Positions 8,571 to 17,007 of a DNA stretch of 64,000 nucleotides are shown here, piece after piece; position 1 is the stretch's first letter, and every line of letters begins with the position of its first letter. The DNA lies in the NCBI GenBank assembly GCA_037189845.1, contig JBBCIS010000005.1, positions 1 to 64,000 on the forward strand, read 5' to 3'. The notes under the pieces were generated by a model. It did no database searches. It was not told the origin of the DNA and worked only from the letters and a program-made list of their open reading frames with translations. This DNA comes from JAMLHH01 sp037189845. GTDB lineage: Bacteria > Bacteroidota > Bacteroidia > Chitinophagales > JADIYW01. The translations under genes and the position numbers were made by a program.

Positions 8571-9387
8571 ATACCCGAAAGTTTTGACGATAGCCGGGTC
8601 TGATTCCGGCGGAGCAGCAGGGATTCAGGCCGATCTGAAAACAATTTCTGCCATCGGCTGCTACGGAATGTCCGTCATTACAGCTTTGACAGCACAGAAT
8701 TCTACCGGGGTGCAAGGTGTACTGGGAATAGAGCCTTCATTTGTCACTGAGCAGCTTAAAAGCATTTTTTCTGATTTACGTCCTGATGCTATCAAAATCG
8801 GAATGGTACATTCTCCTGAACTGGCTTCGGCAATAGCTACTTTTCTAAAAGATCACAGTGATATTCCTATCGTTTTTGATCCCGTCATGGTCGCTACCAG
8901 CGGAGACAGGCTGATAGAAAAAGATACCATTGCTGTTATTGTCAGAGAATTATTTCCTCTATCCACTATCATCACTCCGAATATGGATGAAGCTGCTCTG
9001 CTTGCTCAAATCCCCGTAAACAATACAGAGGATATGTATCTGGCCGGAAAGAAAATTATTTCTATGGGCAGTCCTCATGTCATCATCAAAGGCGGACACT
9101 TAAAGCAGGAACAGCTCACCAGCATTTTATTTGATCAGAATACATGCACCAAAGAATTTCACCAGACCAGAATCAATACCAAAAACACCAATGGTTCGGG
9201 CTGTACATTTTCATCTGCCATTGCAGCCTATCTCGCCTTAGGTGATTCTCTTTATGATGCTATAGAAAAAGCACAGCTATATATTTCCAATGCTATTGAA
9301 TCCGGCAAAGAAGTAGAGACAGGAAATGGCAACGGTCCTTTAAACCACTTTTTTCAACCATCTGCTCTCAAAAAGGTTATCATCTAA
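8551..9387 (+). CDS. thiD: Hydroxymethylpyrimidine kinase / HMP-phosphate kinase
   Basis: Phosphorylates HMP twice to supply ThiE with HMP-pyrophosphate. The 278-residue protein begins with the ribokinase-family motif TIAGSDSGGAAGIQADLKT, has the conserved FDPVMVATSGD and ends the catalytic core with NTNGSGCTFSSAIAA, the anion-hole and catalytic region. It is the third gene of the salvage operon. The set lacks thiC and thiG genes nearby, consistent with salvage rather than complete de novo synthesis at this locus. Confidence 0.94.
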   Translation: MQEVKYRYPKVLTIAGSDSGGAAGIQADLKTISAIGCYGMSVITALTAQNSTGVQGVLGIEPSFVTEQLKSIFSDLRPDAIKIGMVHSPELASAIATFLKDHSDIPIVFDPVMVATSGDRLIEKDTIAVIVRELFPLSTIITPNMDEAALLAQIPVNNTEDMYLAGKKIISMGSPHVIIKGGHLKQEQLTSILFDQNTCTKEFHQTRINTKNTNGSGCTFSSAIAAYLALGDSLYDAIEKAQLYISNAIESGKEVETGNGNGPLNHFFQPSALKKVII

Positions 9388-9411
9388 AATACAGTTTCAC
9401 ATATACTGAAA

Positions 9412-10101
9412 ATGGCTACAATATATATTATCAGGCACGGACAGACCTCTTTTGGCGCTCAGAATTACGATCAGCTCTCTCCTACCGGATACAAGCAGGC
9501 AACTCATCTGGGCAAACATTTACAATCTTTACCGCTCTGTATTCAGGAAGTTGTAATAGGTGGAATGAAACGCCACTTGCAGACTGCAGAAAATAGCCTG
9601 GCGGAGTTGAAGTATACGGGAAATAAAACCTTTGACACACTCTGGAATGAGTTTGATCACACGACAATATTAGCAAGATATAATCCTGAATATGGCAATA
9701 TTGAAGCTATCAAAAGAGACATTGCTGATCTTCCCGACCCGATGAAAGCTTTCCAGAAAATATTTGAGCAGGCAATTATCCGATGGGCATCCGGTCAATT
9801 TTCTGAAGATTACGAAGAATCATGGGAAGAGATGGTCAACAGAACCGTACTTGGTTTTGAAAAGATCAAAGAAAGAATACAACCCGGACAATCTATATTA
9901 GTTTACACTTCGGCAGGTACTATCAGCGCATTATTATCGGGACTGACTAATCTGTCTGCAGAAGAGGCTTTCAGATTGCAATGGAAGATTGCCAATTGCT
10001 CTGTTACCACTATAAAGATTGAAAAAAATTCAATTCTTATTCCTGTCATAAATGATTTCGGTTTTTTTGAGAATGATGCAGAACTGGTAACTTACAGATA
10101 A
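9412..10101 (+). CDS. Histidine phosphatase-fold protein lacking the second His
   Basis: A 229-residue member of the phosphoglycerate-mutase-like branch. The phosphoacceptor motif RHGQTSFG is at residues 8-15 and a second Arg motif is in MKRHLQTAE. Where family members usually have a second catalytic His (SHGG), this protein reads VYTSAGTI. A subgroup with TSxG at this place exists, so activity may be altered. It lies 24 bases after thiD and may be in the same transcript; a role in dephosphorylating a thiamine intermediate is only a guess. Confidence 0.8.
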   Translation: MATIYIIRHGQTSFGAQNYDQLSPTGYKQATHLGKHLQSLPLCIQEVVIGGMKRHLQTAENSLAELKYTGNKTFDTLWNEFDHTTILARYNPEYGNIEAIKRDIADLPDPMKAFQKIFEQAIIRWASGQFSEDYEESWEEMVNRTVLGFEKIKERIQPGQSILVYTSAGTISALLSGLTNLSAEEAFRLQWKIANCSVTTIKIEKNSILIPVINDFGFFENDAELVTYR

Positions 10102-10117
10102 ATAGTAAAGTCGGATT

Positions 10118-10537
10118 ATGTTTACAGTAAAAGATATCAAACAAGCTCACAGCAAAGTAAAATCAGGAGCGGACTTCCCCGCATATATACAAGAAATAAA
10201 AACTCTTGGCGTCATTGCATTTGAAACCTGGGTTGTGGGTAGCCATACCGTTTATTTTGGCAAAAATGACTTCCGGACAGCATCTGAGCCTATGTATCCC
10301 TCACTAAGCATAGCAGATCATACCAGGCAGGAAGACTTTGAGCATTATCTTAAAATCCATCAAAAAGGAGAAACTGATTATCTGACCTTTTGTAATCACT
10401 GTGCAGAAACAGGCATAGAAAAATGGTTCGTGAGCCTGGAAGAAATGACCTGTACATACTACGATAAAGCCGGCCATCAAATCCTGACAGAGAAGATTCC
10501 GGGGTTAAAATTGCCGTGCTGCAAACAAAACAGTTAA
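10118..10537 (+). CDS. DUF1398 family protein
   Basis: A 139-residue cytoplasmic protein resembling the DUF1398 family (sometimes labelled phage envelope protein). It has the typical opening FTVKDIKQAHSKVKSGADFP, the central TLGVIAFETWVVG and the end of the core LEEMTCTYYDKAG. There is no signal peptide. It starts 16 bases after the phosphatase-fold gene, so it is probably the last gene of this transcript. Function is unknown. It is convergent with the adhesin gene at 10556. Confidence 0.75.
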   Translation: MFTVKDIKQAHSKVKSGADFPAYIQEIKTLGVIAFETWVVGSHTVYFGKNDFRTASEPMYPSLSIADHTRQEDFEHYLKIHQKGETDYLTFCNHCAETGIEKWFVSLEEMTCTYYDKAGHQILTEKIPGLKLPCCKQNS

Positions 10538-10555
10538 CAAAACGATCTTTTCAGG

Positions 10556-13500
10556 CTATCTCTGTAAATGTATATAACCGTTTAAATTGACAACTTTGTC
10601 ATCCTGTACTGCTATACCTTCCAGGATATAGAAGTACACTCCTTCAGGTGCAGGCTTACCTTTGTAAGTACCATCCCAGCTTTCACTGGTTTGTTTGGTC
10701 TCATAAATGACTTCACCTCCACGGTTGATGATTTTTAATGCAAATTCAGACAGACATTCTGTTCCTTTTGCCTTCCATTTATCATGAGAACCATCTCCGT
10801 TGGGTGTAAAATAGGTAGGTGCAGAAATCTGACATGCATTTACATAAACAGTAATCTCTACTTCTTTTTCACAGCCCAAAGCTGAAAAACCTTTCACAGT
10901 ATATACAGTCGTTACATTAGGCCTTACAACTATTGATGCAGAAGTACTGCCCGTACTCCATTCATAGGAGACTGCACCACTGGCAAACAATGAAACGGGA
11001 CTTCCCGGATTGATGGTTGTATCTGTGCTGGTAGATAATTCAAAATCCGGAAACACTGAAATCGTATCTACAACTATACTATCACAACCCAACTGGCTCG
11101 CTAAAACTCTTGATATAATAGTGTCTTTAAATATCTGAACTCCATATAGAGTAGTTCCCGAACAAACATCTGATGAAATTTCTGTCAGAATTTTCTCAAC
11201 AGCTTTTACATTTACTGTAACAATACTATCACATCCGAAAACCGATTTCAATCTCAATGTCAGAGTTGTATCCTTTTCAATCAATACATTTTGAAATACT
11301 GCACCTATACAAATGCTTCTTTGTACCTGCTGCTGGTATGTCGGATGGAATCTAAGCCTGTATTCAATCGTGCTGTCACAACCCAGACTATTGACATGGC
11401 CGGACAAAAAGATAGTATCTCTGGTATAATTTCTTCCTTCAATCCGGATGGTCTGCCCTGCGCAGCTATTTCTTTCATCAATCCTTGAATCTTTGCGAAG
11501 AATGGCGACTGTCAGATTTACTGTACTGTCACAAGAGTATATCGTAGAAAATTTATGTGTATACTGTCCTGCTGCTTTGATAACATTTGAACCGAAAACC
11601 AAGCTGTCTCCCTGGCAAATTTCTCTGGTCAGATTTTGATTATACACCGGACGGACAAATAATCTGGTCGTCACTATGCTATCACAACCACCCGCACTTA
11701 CCAATGTATCTAAATAAGTGCCGCTTGCATTATACACATGATTACCTATGCTGTATGTCTGTCCGTTACAAATATTGATGGTCTGCTGGAATGTAATCTG
11801 GCTCTGTACATTCAGTCTCAAAACAATAATGCTGTCACAACCAAAAACAGAAGCCAATGTATCTCTGTATGTCCCGGGCTGAGTATATGTATTTTGTCCT
11901 ACAGTGACGGATTGTCCGGGACAAATTGTTCTCGTGATCTGCTCTGTGGTTCTTTCTTTAACAGTCAAAACCGTAGTGATGATACTGTCGCAGAAAAACT
12001 GATTGACCAGCGTATCAATATAGGTTCCTGATGTTGTATAATTTTTATTTCCTACACTAAATTGCTGACCGGAACAGATCACCGGACTCAGACTTACCCT
12101 TGCAACAGGTGTCACAGCCAATTGCAAATTTACTGTGCTATCACAGCCATTGGCAGCAGACAATACAACAGAATAGCTTCCACTCGTTGAAAATTGCTGT
12201 GTGCCTATCACAAAAACCTGTCCTTCACAGATAGTAGTATTGATATTTCTGACAATAGGATTTAATACAGTCAGGTTCAGGTTTACTGTACTGTCACAAC
12301 CTTTTACAGAAGTCAATACAACCTGATATTGACCGGTTTGCATAAATGTCTGATTACCTACAGAAAAGCTTTTACCTGCACAGATGGTTCTGCTTAAGTT
12401 CGTTTCGATTTCTCCTAAAACAGTCAGATTTAATCTTACAATACTGTCACAGCCTGATGCAGATTGCAGCGCTACAACATATTGACCGGAAGTGGTAAAT
12501 ACCTGATTCCCTACTGTAAAGCTTTGGCCTGAACAAACACTTTCAACCAATTGATTCTGGATGGCCTGAACCACCGTCAGATTCAGATGAACAATACTGT
12601 CACAGCCGTTCGAACCGGTAAGCGTTATGTTATATTGCCCTGTAGCAGAAAATGTCTGCCCGCCTATGGTGATGCTATCACCGTTACAGATCTGTCTGTT
12701 CAGCGTCGTCTGAGCTCTTGGATTGACAATTAAATTCAGATGCACAATGCTGTCACAACCTTCTACAGAAGTCAGCGTTACATCATATTGTCCTGCCGTA
12801 TTGAAAGTCTGGTTTCCTACTGAAATACTTTGTCCCTGGCATATAGCTCTGGAAAGTTGGGTATGCTTGACTTCATTGACAATCAAATTCAGATGGACAA
12901 TACTATCACAGCCTGAAACTGCAGTCAACGTTACATTGTACTGACCTGTAGAAGTAAAAGTCTGATCGCCGATGGTCACGCTTCCACCCTGACAGATACT
13001 TCTTGTCAGCTGTGTATCAGCGATTTCATTTACTGTCAGATCCAGACGGACTATGCTGTCACAACCGGCAGCTGAAATCAGATTGACCGTATAAATTCCT
13101 GAATTATTAAAAGTCTGATTTCCTACTGTAAAGCTTTGGCCCTGACAAATTCCTACTATAAGATTGGTATTTTTTACCGGAAGAACTGTCAGATCGAGTG
13201 AAACAATGCTGTCACAGCCCGCAGCAGAAGTTAATGTAACTGTATATTGTCCGGAATTTGAAAAAGATTGATTTCCTACTGTAAAGCTCTGACCGTTACA
13301 AATATTCTGAACCAATTGGGTTCTTTTTGATTCAATGACTGTCAGATTCAGCGTAATAATACTATCGCAGCTTTCTGCATTTATTAATGTATCGGTATAA
13401 GTTCCCGATGCGGTCAGTATTTCACCATTGAAGCTATAAGATTTTTCTTCACAAATTTGTTCCTGTAGATCAGTGTACGTTTCACAGGCATTCACATCGA

Positions 13501-13570
13501 AATGCAGCAAGTAAAAGAATACACTCAATGATATCATCATCAATGTTTTGCAGTATGTCGGCAAAGGCAT
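10556..13570 (-). CDS. Large secreted repeat protein with T9SS type B (CHU_C) sorting domain
   Basis: About 1004 residues from the ATG at 13570, chosen because a signal peptide (MPLPTYCKTL...) begins there; an upstream in-frame ATG at 13618 adds a charged extension. After the signal come 16 tandem units of about 51 residues with two conserved cysteines each: I-C-x-G-x-S near the start and G-C-D-S-I-V near the middle. A PKD/Ig-like domain follows, then a C-terminal gliding-motility-associated domain (YFTPNGDGSHDKW ... WDGTYKGKPAPEGVYFYI). This domain directs secretion by the type IX system and surface display. Likely an adhesin or surface-layer filament; the ligand is unknown. Confidence 0.88.
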   Translation of the reverse strand: MPLPTYCKTLMMISLSVFFYLLHFDVNACETYTDLQEQICEEKSYSFNGEILTASGTYTDTLINAESCDSIITLNLTVIESKRTQLVQNICNGQSFTVGNQSFSNSGQYTVTLTSAAGCDSIVSLDLTVLPVKNTNLIVGICQGQSFTVGNQTFNNSGIYTVNLISAAGCDSIVRLDLTVNEIADTQLTRSICQGGSVTIGDQTFTSTGQYNVTLTAVSGCDSIVHLNLIVNEVKHTQLSRAICQGQSISVGNQTFNTAGQYDVTLTSVEGCDSIVHLNLIVNPRAQTTLNRQICNGDSITIGGQTFSATGQYNITLTGSNGCDSIVHLNLTVVQAIQNQLVESVCSGQSFTVGNQVFTTSGQYVVALQSASGCDSIVRLNLTVLGEIETNLSRTICAGKSFSVGNQTFMQTGQYQVVLTSVKGCDSTVNLNLTVLNPIVRNINTTICEGQVFVIGTQQFSTSGSYSVVLSAANGCDSTVNLQLAVTPVARVSLSPVICSGQQFSVGNKNYTTSGTYIDTLVNQFFCDSIITTVLTVKERTTEQITRTICPGQSVTVGQNTYTQPGTYRDTLASVFGCDSIIVLRLNVQSQITFQQTINICNGQTYSIGNHVYNASGTYLDTLVSAGGCDSIVTTRLFVRPVYNQNLTREICQGDSLVFGSNVIKAAGQYTHKFSTIYSCDSTVNLTVAILRKDSRIDERNSCAGQTIRIEGRNYTRDTIFLSGHVNSLGCDSTIEYRLRFHPTYQQQVQRSICIGAVFQNVLIEKDTTLTLRLKSVFGCDSIVTVNVKAVEKILTEISSDVCSGTTLYGVQIFKDTIISRVLASQLGCDSIVVDTISVFPDFELSTSTDTTINPGSPVSLFASGAVSYEWSTGSTSASIVVRPNVTTVYTVKGFSALGCEKEVEITVYVNACQISAPTYFTPNGDGSHDKWKAKGTECLSEFALKIINRGGEVIYETKQTSESWDGTYKGKPAPEGVYFYILEGIAVQDDKVVNLNGYIHLQR
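11027..13486 (-). repeat. Sixteen tandem ~153-bp coding repeats
   Basis: Units 2 to 14 translate to exactly 51 residues each; unit 1 is 59 and the last two are 49. Consensus of a unit: xICxGQSFTVGNQTF then xxSGQYxVTLTSAxGCDSI then VxLxLTV. The central units are most alike, and the C-terminal four are diverged. This suggests expansion by unequal crossing-over in the middle of the array. Confidence 0.9.
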
Positions 13571-13679
13571 ATTTATCTTATAAATTCTTGAACGCCTAAA
13601 ATAACAAAACATCATCACTCCTTAAGTATAAATATGAAAAGGAAATTGAATAAAATTCCGGTTTGAAAATATACCTGCA

Positions 13680-16052
13680 CTAAAATCTATATCCTAAGGA
13701 TGCATAAAATACCCAGCGGTCATAGTTGGAAGCTTTTGAGATAGAAACTTTAACAGGCCCAACAGGCGTTTTATACGCGAGCGCTGCTCCGCCACTCCAC
13801 GCCCAGTTAATTTTATCTTTCAGCTGGTTGATGTACACATTAGTGCCTCCGTATACTTCCTGATCCCCATCATCATATGCTAATACTGAAAATCTTGGCA
13901 AGACGAACAGGTTTTTAATAGGTTCTATCTGACCTTCTATAGCTAAAGAGGTAAAATTATATGCCTGTGCGTACCCTTCCTTATTACCCCAGAAAGGAAT
14001 GTACATATGTAATCTTTCCCGTTCTCTCAAATCCACGCCTCCCATAAAAAAGGCATCCTGACCTGGAAATGCAAACTCTCTGCCGTTTAACCCATGGCTG
14101 ACGAACATTAAGCCGGCATCCCATCTGTAATGGAATGTAAACATTTTATGCATGGGAATATATTGCTCAAACTGAAAATGCAGCTTTGCATATGCAGAAA
14201 ATTCAGGATGGACTTCTGAATATACATTATTTGTTACCACACTATCCTGTACTTCTCTGTTGTACACACCCAGATATCCATCTCCCCAGGGTACAAATTT
14301 CAGGTAACTCTGTACAAAAATACCTTTGGTAGGGAATAACGGCTTATCCAGTGTATTCCTGATCAGCTTTAAAAAGAAGTGCAGATTATAATATGGGGTG
14401 TTAGAAAGCATAGCAAGCGACTGAGCGTACTCTAATCTGTCTTTAGCTCTGATAGCAGCTTTTCTGTTCAAAAATTCAAACTGTGACCCGATAGAGACTA
14501 AATTGTTCTGACCGATTGTCCAGTTGACAGATACATTTGAGCTGCTATACAGGTGATTATAAGTACCTAATGCTCCCCTTCTGACATAGCTGATCTGATT
14601 GATCGAACTAAACGAATGTTCTGTATTCAGCCACCAGCCCGAATCTCCGAAATAAATCTGATACCCGCCTCTCAGCTTGGGGTTTTCTGAAGCATCAAAG
14701 GAAAACATTGTCCTGTAAGTATATTTACCCAGTTTTCTGAAAGTAAGGTTCAAAGTCAATCCGGCTGATAGCTCAGGATCATAATGCAACCCTAATTTAA
14801 AGGCAAATCTCTTTGCACCTTCTGTTTTATATACCAGCTTAGGCGTGCTGTCCTGCTCATAATCAAGATAATAATACACTCTGTCAAAAAATCTGGTACC
14901 GTAAATTCGGTCTACTGCTCTGTTGATTTCATAATTGGTCGCATTATCCGGATCTGCGAATTCTATTTTATTCCGGATAATAGCCTGGTACTCATCATCA
15001 GAAACACTTGCCTGGAATTTATCTAAAACCACCTCGTTATCTCTGCGCCAGTTCACGTAGTCATCCGGCAACTTATCCATGTATTTTTTTTGCTCTTCAA
15101 CTAGCTGAGCCAGCAACGGAATAAAATTTTCTACCACTCTTTCACCTAAATCAATGATCTCGCCCGCACTGGTAAAATCCGAAGATCCCAGCCCTGCCTG
15201 TTTCAATGCTTCAGAATAGTCGATTAAAATATCACACATATCCTTCTGTTTGGGATAATCTTCCGTCGCATTGATATTCATCATCTGGCTAAAAATTTTC
15301 ACCAGGGAGTTGATCTCTTTTTTAGTCATATTAAACGAACTGCAATTCCCCCCAATGATAAAGTCAGCTCCCATGGCCTTTAAATCTTCTACCGGGAAAT
15401 TCTTCAGAACCCCGCCATCTACCAATAGCATTTCGTCCCTGTCGATAGGTGTAAATACAGAAGGAATTGACATAGTAGTTCTTAACGCTATTGCCAGGCT
15501 TCCGCTGTTCAGCTCTATCGGAACACCTCCTGCCAGATCGGCGGCAAAACACTTAAAAGGAATTTTGAATTTTGAAAAATCCTGAATATGCTGAACTTTA
15601 AAAGTGACATCATTGAAAAACCTCATAATATTCTGTCCCTCAATCAATCCCATAGGTATTGCAGGCATGATGTTATTGCTTTTCAGCTCCAGCATATACC
15701 TCCCATACTCATCTTTTTCCTCCATATTGATCTTGGACATCGGCAAATCATCACTCAGATAAGATCCCCAGTCTAAGTTTCGCGCAATTGAATCCATCTC
15801 TTTTCCTGAATAGCCTATCGAGTACAATCCGCCCACCAGCGCGCCCATGCTGGTGCCTGCCAGGTAATCAATTTTAAGCCCCAGTGAATCAATTGCTTTC
15901 AGAAGCGGAATGTAGATTAATCCCTTGGCACCACCCCCACTCAACACTAATCCAATTTTCGGCCTTTCAGATGCTTCTTTCTCTACATCCTGGGCCGAAA
16001 GTGATCGGGATACTAATAATGAAATCACTATCAGCAAAAATAAATTCCTCAT
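13680..16052 (-). CDS. Patatin-like phospholipase fused to POTRA and outer-membrane barrel
   Basis: A 790-residue protein with a signal peptide ending LSAQ. The patatin domain (about residues 30-240) has the oxyanion loop SGGGAKG, the nucleophile elbow GTSMG and the catalytic Asp in VDGGVLKNFP, so the Ser-Asp dyad is intact. A POTRA-like segment (about 340-410) precedes a BamA-type beta-barrel that ends YASLGYRF, with terminal Phe as in outer-membrane proteins. This architecture matches the PlpD-type (type Vd) autotransporter family or the related bacteroidete RssA-like proteins. It probably acts on phospholipids at the outer membrane or outside it. Confidence 0.88.
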   Translation of the reverse strand: MRNLFLLIVISLLVSRSLSAQDVEKEASERPKIGLVLSGGGAKGLIYIPLLKAIDSLGLKIDYLAGTSMGALVGGLYSIGYSGKEMDSIARNLDWGSYLSDDLPMSKINMEEKDEYGRYMLELKSNNIMPAIPMGLIEGQNIMRFFNDVTFKVQHIQDFSKFKIPFKCFAADLAGGVPIELNSGSLAIALRTTMSIPSVFTPIDRDEMLLVDGGVLKNFPVEDLKAMGADFIIGGNCSSFNMTKKEINSLVKIFSQMMNINATEDYPKQKDMCDILIDYSEALKQAGLGSSDFTSAGEIIDLGERVVENFIPLLAQLVEEQKKYMDKLPDDYVNWRRDNEVVLDKFQASVSDDEYQAIIRNKIEFADPDNATNYEINRAVDRIYGTRFFDRVYYYLDYEQDSTPKLVYKTEGAKRFAFKLGLHYDPELSAGLTLNLTFRKLGKYTYRTMFSFDASENPKLRGGYQIYFGDSGWWLNTEHSFSSINQISYVRRGALGTYNHLYSSSNVSVNWTIGQNNLVSIGSQFEFLNRKAAIRAKDRLEYAQSLAMLSNTPYYNLHFFLKLIRNTLDKPLFPTKGIFVQSYLKFVPWGDGYLGVYNREVQDSVVTNNVYSEVHPEFSAYAKLHFQFEQYIPMHKMFTFHYRWDAGLMFVSHGLNGREFAFPGQDAFFMGGVDLRERERLHMYIPFWGNKEGYAQAYNFTSLAIEGQIEPIKNLFVLPRFSVLAYDDGDQEVYGGTNVYINQLKDKINWAWSGGAALAYKTPVGPVKVSISKASNYDRWVFYASLGYRF

Positions 16053-16101
16053 AAAATTTTATGTAGCAGCAATTTAATACAATGTACCCAATAATAAAAA
16101 A

Positions 16102-16125
16102 AGGTCTGCCCATAAGAGCAGACCT
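16102..16125 (-). terminator. Rho-independent terminator
   Basis: Arms AGGTCTGC / GCAGACCT with an 8-base loop; on the minus strand a T7 run follows. It ends the 16152-16790 lipoprotein transcript before the patatin gene. Confidence 0.85.
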
Positions 16126-16151
16126 AATATAATTTTAATAGTGATTGTTGA

Positions 16152-16790
16152 TTATGGGATCAAATCACAAGCAGCATTCAGGATGTTAGTTGCAACACCT
16201 AGTAGTGCAGAACATAAGATACCACCAACTACAGGAATTGTAGAAACGTTGATTGCAGTACACAATGCACCACCACCAAACAAGCTAGCTAAAGAAACTG
16301 CCAATCTGCAGATACCTGCACCTACGCTACCAGCTTTACCATTAGCGTTTAGAGATACTAATTCATTTTTCAATTCAGGGTTAGCAGCAAAAGCACCATT
16401 AATTAAATCAGTCAATTCTGTTTTGCTCATTTTTGACAACTTGTAAGTATTCTCTAATTCATTGAAAGAAGTAGCGAAATCTGTCAGGTTTTTAAGGAAT
16501 AACTGAGGAGTATTACCTAATCTCTCAGTTACGAATGCTAATTCTGCTTCAGTTGCTTTATCTTTTTTGTTCAGTATAGCAGCAATTTTAGCTGCATCAT
16601 CAGCATTGATCGCTTCTGTCAATGAAGAAGAAAGATTAGCTGTAGCTGTAAGCATTTTTTTGAAGTTATCATCAGTAGATAATTTAGACTCCAAAGATTG
16701 TTTTACTACCGGTTGTACTTCTTTCTGACAAGATGAAAAGAATGCTACAGAAGTAACAAGCATGAACGCTGAAAATAATAGTTTTTTCAT
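16152..16790 (-). CDS. Lipoprotein with cysteine- and glycine-rich hydrophobic tail
   Basis: A 212-residue protein with lipobox AFFSSC (Cys 21). Residues about 30-150 are predicted helical and charged. The last 60 residues switch to a glycine/alanine-rich hydrophobic stretch with four cysteines (GAGICRLAV, GGALCTAI, GGILCSAL, NAACDLIP). A tail of this kind resembles membrane-active peptides such as class II bacteriocins, but no family is recognised and the comparison is by composition only. It has its own terminator and stands alone between patatin and thrC. Confidence 0.6.
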   Translation of the reverse strand: MKKLLFSAFMLVTSVAFFSSCQKEVQPVVKQSLESKLSTDDNFKKMLTATANLSSSLTEAINADDAAKIAAILNKKDKATEAELAFVTERLGNTPQLFLKNLTDFATSFNELENTYKLSKMSKTELTDLINGAFAANPELKNELVSLNANGKAGSVGAGICRLAVSLASLFGGGALCTAINVSTIPVVGGILCSALLGVATNILNAACDLIP

Positions 16791-16955
16791 TGATAATTTG
16801 GTTTATTGTTTACGTAAACTTAATAGAAAGATTCCTTACGACAAAGTACACAACAAGTGCATCTACCGATAAACCACTAACTGAATATACTAACAGGCTG
16901 GAAATCAGATGAATGTTTTTACAAAAAAGGTTAAAAACTTAACATTGGAAATAAA

Positions 16956-16984
16956 AAATGCCCGAAAGGTTATCCCGGGCATTT
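16956..16984 (-). terminator. Rho-independent terminator of thrC
   Basis: Arms AAATGCCCG / CGGGCATTT; the minus-strand continuation is T-rich. Located 24 bases after the thrC stop. Confidence 0.85.
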
Positions 16985-17007
16985 ATATTCAGATACAATC
17001 TTATGTA

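Noticed and set aside
11291..12944. Series of plus-strand frames across the adhesin repeats
   Set aside because: They recur with the 153-bp period as antisense shadows of the repeats and share no protein-like features.
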